DNA of 64,000 nucleotides from Hemerocallis citrina (taxonomy: Eukaryota; Streptophyta; Magnoliopsida; Asparagales; Asphodelaceae): NCBI GenBank assembly GCA_017893485.1, contig CM030365.1, positions 47,362,458 through 47,426,457 of the forward strand, in the 5' to 3' direction. Of the stretch, positions 59,841 through 64,000 are shown one piece after another. A program made the position numbers and the translations under genes. Below the pieces are notes generated by a model that did not search any database, was not told the origin of the DNA, and worked only from the letters and a program-made list of their open reading frames with translations. Position 1 is the first letter of the stretch, and the number at the start of each line of letters is the position of its first letter.

Positions 59841-61806
59841 CTTTTTTTTATCTCTTAGTATAACTATTCTTAAAAACATTAAATGTAACTATCTCTAACT
59901 CTAAATGACATATACATGTTACATGAGATATGATATTTTTAAAATGTCATGTATGAAGAAAATTCAAAAATCTAGATCTAATTACTCTGGATTTAGCTAT
60001 TTTAATTTAAATCTAACTATGCAAACGACTGGACCTCGCCACATGTCACTCGTTTTCGGACTAAAGAACTTTGCCACGAGTCGTCTTCCGGCTAAAAGCA
60101 TGGAACTCATGTGATGAACAAATATTATCGTCAAGCTCTACTGTCGTGCTTTAATAAAAAAATTTGTTTTGATAGGAAGTAAATGGTGAATTGCTCGTGC
60201 TATATGGATAATTATGCATTAATCTCCTATTACACACAAATTAACATGAAATCCAACTATTTTTTTCTCTTAATTCTCAGTATTTTTATATATTATGTAC
60301 GACATGATATAAAATTTTTAAAATAACAAATGAATAGAAAATTCAAGAATATTAATATAACCATTTTTATCTCTTAGTGTAACTATTTCTTTTTAAACTT
60401 TAGATCAACCTATTTTTATCTCTTAATTACACATGCATACTGCATGAGATAAAATATTTTAAAGATGTTATGTATGAAGAAAAATAAAAATCTAAATCTA
60501 AATACTCTTAATTTAAACTATTTTAAATCTAACTATAGACATAACTGGAATTCGCCACATGTCATCCTCGAGAAGATTTTTTTTTTTTTACCTCATGTCG
60601 TCTTCGGGGTTACATATATCTGTCAGGTACGATGCAAGAAAAGATATATTATTTTATTTTATTAAATTCTCTATTGTCTCGGTTATTAAATTATTTTATT
60701 TAGTTTTTTAACTAGAAAATAAATACACATAATAATTAAGCAACATAAAAGAAAACAATTTAAAGAATAAAAAAAAATCAACAATTTCCAGTCAAGGACG
60801 AAAACAAAACTGATGGACATGTTGCAATAGAAAAAACTGAAAGACAATTAGCATGTTATGTATCTACAAACGATCAATCCACCTTTCTTGCAGTGTAATA
60901 TTAATATATTTTGTTAGTAACTCCCATAAATATAGATCGATATGAAAGGATGTGTTTCAAAAAATATTATAATTAACTATTATGTGTCTATTATTTTTAT
61001 TATTAATGTTAACCTGATTCAAGATTTTAGAAATTTATCTCTTAGTTCTAACATCAAATCTTAGTAGACATAAATACATTAAAATGATTTAAAAATCTCT
61101 CAACCCATTCTTTATACATAATTATGTACTAATCTCTTGCTACGCACAAATGATCAAGAGTTATAACTTATTTTGAATCTAATTATTTTTAACTCTTAAT
61201 TCTAACTAAATTTCTTCTTCACTCTAGATGTTTTGATCTATTAATTACGACGTGAGATGACATTTATAAAATAACATATGAATAGAAAATTCGAAAATTT
61301 AAATATAACTATTTTTATCTCTTAATGTAACTATTTTAAAAAAACTTTAAATCTAATTATTTTTATCATTTAATTATGTATGCATAATACATGAGATAGT
61401 ATTTTTTTATATAATAAATAAAAAGAAAATCTAAATAAAATTATTTTTATCTCTTAAGGTAACTATTTTATTTAATGCAACTTTTTAAAAAAATAATCAA
61501 TCTAACTATTTTTATCTCTTCATTACTTATTTATACTACATGAGATAAGATATTTTTAAATGACATATAGAAAGAAAAATTCAAAAATATAAATTTAACT
61601 AATTAGTCATATGACTAGACCTCGCTGATGGCATTTTATATACACTTAAGAATATGCATAAAACAATAATATCAATCTAAAACATGTTTATATGAATCTA
61701 GATCTTAATCATGTTGCAAAAGTGCTTTAATATAAAATCCTAAATCATGAAACTATACATCTTTGCTAAATCAAAGAAGAAGAACATTAAAAGCGGAAGC
61801 ACTAAC

Positions 61807-61816
61807 CTGAAGCCAT
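61807..61816 (-). other. LTR-borne start codon and 5' splice site, possible first exon
   Basis: On the minus strand ATGGCTTCAG is followed by GTTAGT (61806 down). The ten coding bases leave phase 1, which matches the acceptor at 58494, so a spliced message would start MAS followed by the host exon (251 residues in all). TATA lies about 110 bp upstream. The chance of phase match alone is one in three, so expression data are needed. Confidence 0.35.
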
Positions 61817-61925
61817 TGATGAAAATTGCGCAGAGGGTTTGGATCTTCCTATATGATACGCACTTCTATGAGATGTTGTCTCTCTATTCTTCTATTGATG
61901 GAATGACAGATGGAATAAGAAGATG

Positions 61926-61936
61926 CGTATATATAG
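61926..61936 (-). promoter_or_regulatory. TATA box of the copia 3' LTR
   Basis: The minus strand CCTATATATAC sits 110 bp before the LTR ATG. In a 3' LTR it would drive read-out transcription leftward, toward 58493. Confidence 0.65.
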
Positions 61937-62145
61937 GGGACCATAACTCTAATTGATAATTATTGATTTCCAATTTTGCCCATCACAAAATAAGAAATTT
62001 ACTTTACAGTCTCTACACGTGTTATATCACACTTTAAATTATATGCTTTTAACCAAGATTAGATCACTTTAATTTGGGTTAGACTTTAGAATAGCAATTA
62101 TACATTTAGTCACATATGTGAGCCCACATAGATTATTTTCCAACA

Positions 62146-62480
62146 ATCTCCCACTTGGACCACATATGTTACTCCTTATAAATGTATATATTTTATGAGC
62201 TCAAAATTTTGCTATTATAACCAAAAGCATAGCCAAACAATCTCATCTATTAATCATGTAAATATAGGATTAAAGCAATTTTCGTTACATTTATCGTAAC
62301 TAAATTCATCAATGGTCACATATATCAACATAATCAAACGACATAGATCTAGTGTGAATGTGTAGCATGAAAATTTCATGCAATGTGATCTATACACATG
62401 CCTATTTCCAACTGGTCCTCTTTAAAACTTAATTGAGGTCAGAACTAAAACATGACAAATTAGTGAGAAAACTGAATTCT
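62146..62480 (-). other. 3' untranslated region and polypurine tract of the copia element
   Basis: AAGTGGGAGAT abuts the LTR (62146-62156). The remaining 320 bp follow the pol stop and show no coding sequence. Confidence 0.75.
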
Positions 62481-63714
62481 TTATTTCTGATCAGAAAATA
62501 ACCAAATGTATAAATGTCTCACAGAAACATAATGCAAATAAAATATAAACTCCCACTGAATCATGATATCCTCAAATAATACAACACCCATATGAGTAGT
62601 ATGCTCATAAAAGACCTTGGGTGGTAATCCCTTTGTGAGCGGATCCGCTATCATGGAGTTTGTCCCAATGTGCTCTATGGATATCTGTCCACTTTGCACT
62701 CTTTCTTTCACAACTAGGAACTTTATGTCAATATGTTTCGACTTTGTTGAACTCTGTTGTTGTTGGAAAACATCACTGCTGACTTATTATCACAAAATAA
62801 CTTGAGTGGTCTTTCTATATTTTCCAAAATGCGTAGCCCAGTGAAAAAATTCCGCAGCCATATTCCATGATTGGATGCCTCATAGCATGCTACATACTCT
62901 GCTGCCATAGTGGAAGAAGCTATAAGTGTCTGTTTTGGCACTTTTCCAGGATATAGCTTCTCCAGTTAACAGGTAAATATAGCCTGATGTAGACCTTTTG
63001 CTATTTTGGCACCCTAGTGAAATCAGAATCAGAATTCCTTACGACCTCCAAATGATCTGATTTTCTATATGTGATCATGTAGTCTTTTGTTCTCTGAAGA
63101 TACCTCATGACTCTCTTGGCTGCTATCCAATGGTCCATACCAGGTTTTCTTAAATACCTGCCTAACATCCCAGCAATGTACGCAATATTCAGATGCGTAC
63201 ATACTTGAGCATATATTAGACTCCCAATAGCTGATGTATATGGGATCTTTTGTATTTCTTGAATTTCAAGGTTACTTTTAGGACACTGATTGAGACTAAA
63301 TTTGTCTCCTTTAGTAGCAGGGATATTCCCTGATCTACAATCTTGCATGCCAAACCTTTTGAGTACTTTATCGATGTATCCCTTTTGTGATAATCCTAGA
63401 ATACGTCAAGAACGATCTCGGTGTATCTGAATTCCTAATACAAATGAGGCATCCCCAAGATCCTTCATCTCAAAATGTTAGGACAGAAACCTTTCAGTTT
63501 CATGCAGTAAATCTATATCATTAGTGGCAAGCAACATGTCATCGACATATTGAACTAGGAATATATGCTTACTCCCACTGAACTTGTGATACACACAATC
63601 ATCAATTACATTCATCTCAAAACCAAATGAGATAATTACTTGATGAAACTTGTGGTACCATTGACGAGGAGCTTGCTTGAGTCCATAGATGGATTTTGTC
63701 AATTTGCAAACCAT
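62481..63714 (-). pseudogene. pol: Copia reverse transcriptase and RNase H, decayed
   Basis: Minus strand from 63714: VCKLTKSIYGLKQAPRQWYH, FGFEMNVIDDCVYHK and the catalytic YVDDMLLA (about 63545-63570). After an in-frame stop at 63478, and another near 63405, come GDKFSLNQCPKSNLEIQEIQ, YTSAIGSLIYAQ and GRYLRKPGMDHW. After a frameshift near 62990 come KQTLIASSTMAAEYVACYEA, LFCDNKSAVMFSNN, and SIEHIGTNSMIADPLTKGLP. The motifs are those of TNT 1-94-like Ty1/copia RT and RNase H. Integrase, protease and gag are not found upstream; similarity ends at 63714. It is inactive. Confidence 0.92.
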
Positions 63715-64000
63715 ATTCTTAAGCTAGGATATAACAAACTGGTTTGAATACTTATTTCTTCATTAAAATCATTGGTCATTTCATAAATATCTGATTAATA
63801 CTATCCCTTTTAATTCGAAAAAATATGATCAGAATGCTATATTTAATTATAAACCGGAACTAAACTTTAGAACAGAGAATGCAACACTATACGAACATAT
63901 TCTGGATTGTGGAGACCATGACTGAGCTTTCTCGAAGTAAATAACAAATGTGTCCATAACACCTAACATTAAGAATATTGGCACCTAATCTCTTAGTTTT
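63715..64000. other. No recognised feature
   Basis: The expected upstream part of copia RT does not continue past 63714. These 286 bp are AT-rich with no coding match, so the element is truncated or interrupted here. Confidence 0.5.

Larger units (their letters stand above)
58494..61625. other. AT-rich repeat region, intron-like
   Basis: These 3.1 kb have no credible coding sequence. They include two diverged copies of a 165-bp repeat (58616-58772, 58772-58940) and an 81-bp tandem duplication (59677-59840). Further diverged copies of the same module (ATGAGATGATATTTTTAAAATGAC, written in parts: ATGAGATGATATT and TTAAAATGACAAAT) lie near 59310, 60310 and 61250. ACTAGCATGTAACCCGTGC at 59028 resembles ends of decayed plant repeats. 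If the exon at 57748 is expressed from the right, this is intron. Confidence 0.6.
61626..62145 (-). repeat. 3' LTR (~520 bp) of a TNT-like copia element
   Basis: Minus strand TGTTGGAAAATAATC at 62145, directly after the polypurine tract AAGTGGGAGAT, to a probable end GCCATCA at 61626. It carries a TATA box (61926-61936), then a leader and ATGGCTTCAG/GTTAGT (61816-61801). It belongs to the pol fragment at 62481-63714. The end at 61626 is set only by a CA and the size usual for such LTRs. Confidence 0.75.

Overview
This window is plant nuclear DNA from a repeat-dense, probably heterochromatic region. It holds nested LTR retrotransposons with plant-type LTRs and primer sites matching the initiator Met tRNA 3' end, one hAT-type DNA transposon, and only one candidate host coding exon. 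The families (Sirevirus copia, Ty3/gypsy elements with very long LTRs, TNT-like copia, hAT) fit a flowering plant, probably a eudicot, but the species cannot be fixed from sequence alone.

Layout: 1-9272 is a Sirevirus-type Ty1/copia element (+) with a third, env-position ORF. It sits inside a long gypsy-type LTR (9273-12224, -). That LTR in turn interrupts the pol of a decayed gypsy element W (12225-18527, -). A second long LTR of the same type (Z, +) starts at 18528 and ends at 43187 beside a primer site at 43190. Z is split by a 19.7 kb composite (21093-40822, -) of gypsy family X: three LTRs and two internal regions, flanked by AAATT/AAATC. The composite itself holds a 4.2 kb solo LTR (28984-33173, duplication ACAGG) inside pol and a 1.7 kb hAT element (37549-39279, duplication GTTTAATC) inside its right LTR.

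From 43417 to 56354 there is only LTR debris, including a solo LTR (47616-50938, duplication TTACC) inside another LTR, and an LTR whose promoter end is inverted. A minus-strand copia gag with its LTR follows (56355-57407), then the candidate host exon (57748-58493, -), 3 kb of AT-rich repeats, and the 3' LTR and decayed pol of another copia element (61626-63714, -).

No element appears able to move: every pol is broken by stops, frameshifts or insertions. The observations most worth checking are a short, U-rich, phase-1 intron at the gag/protease boundary of gypsy family X, with a possible counterpart in W; arrays of small hairpins with covarying stems in the Z-type LTRs; a dispersed GTCGAC-centred palindrome through the Sirevirus; and a copia LTR whose TATA box, ATG and 5' splice site lie upstream of, and in phase with, the host exon.
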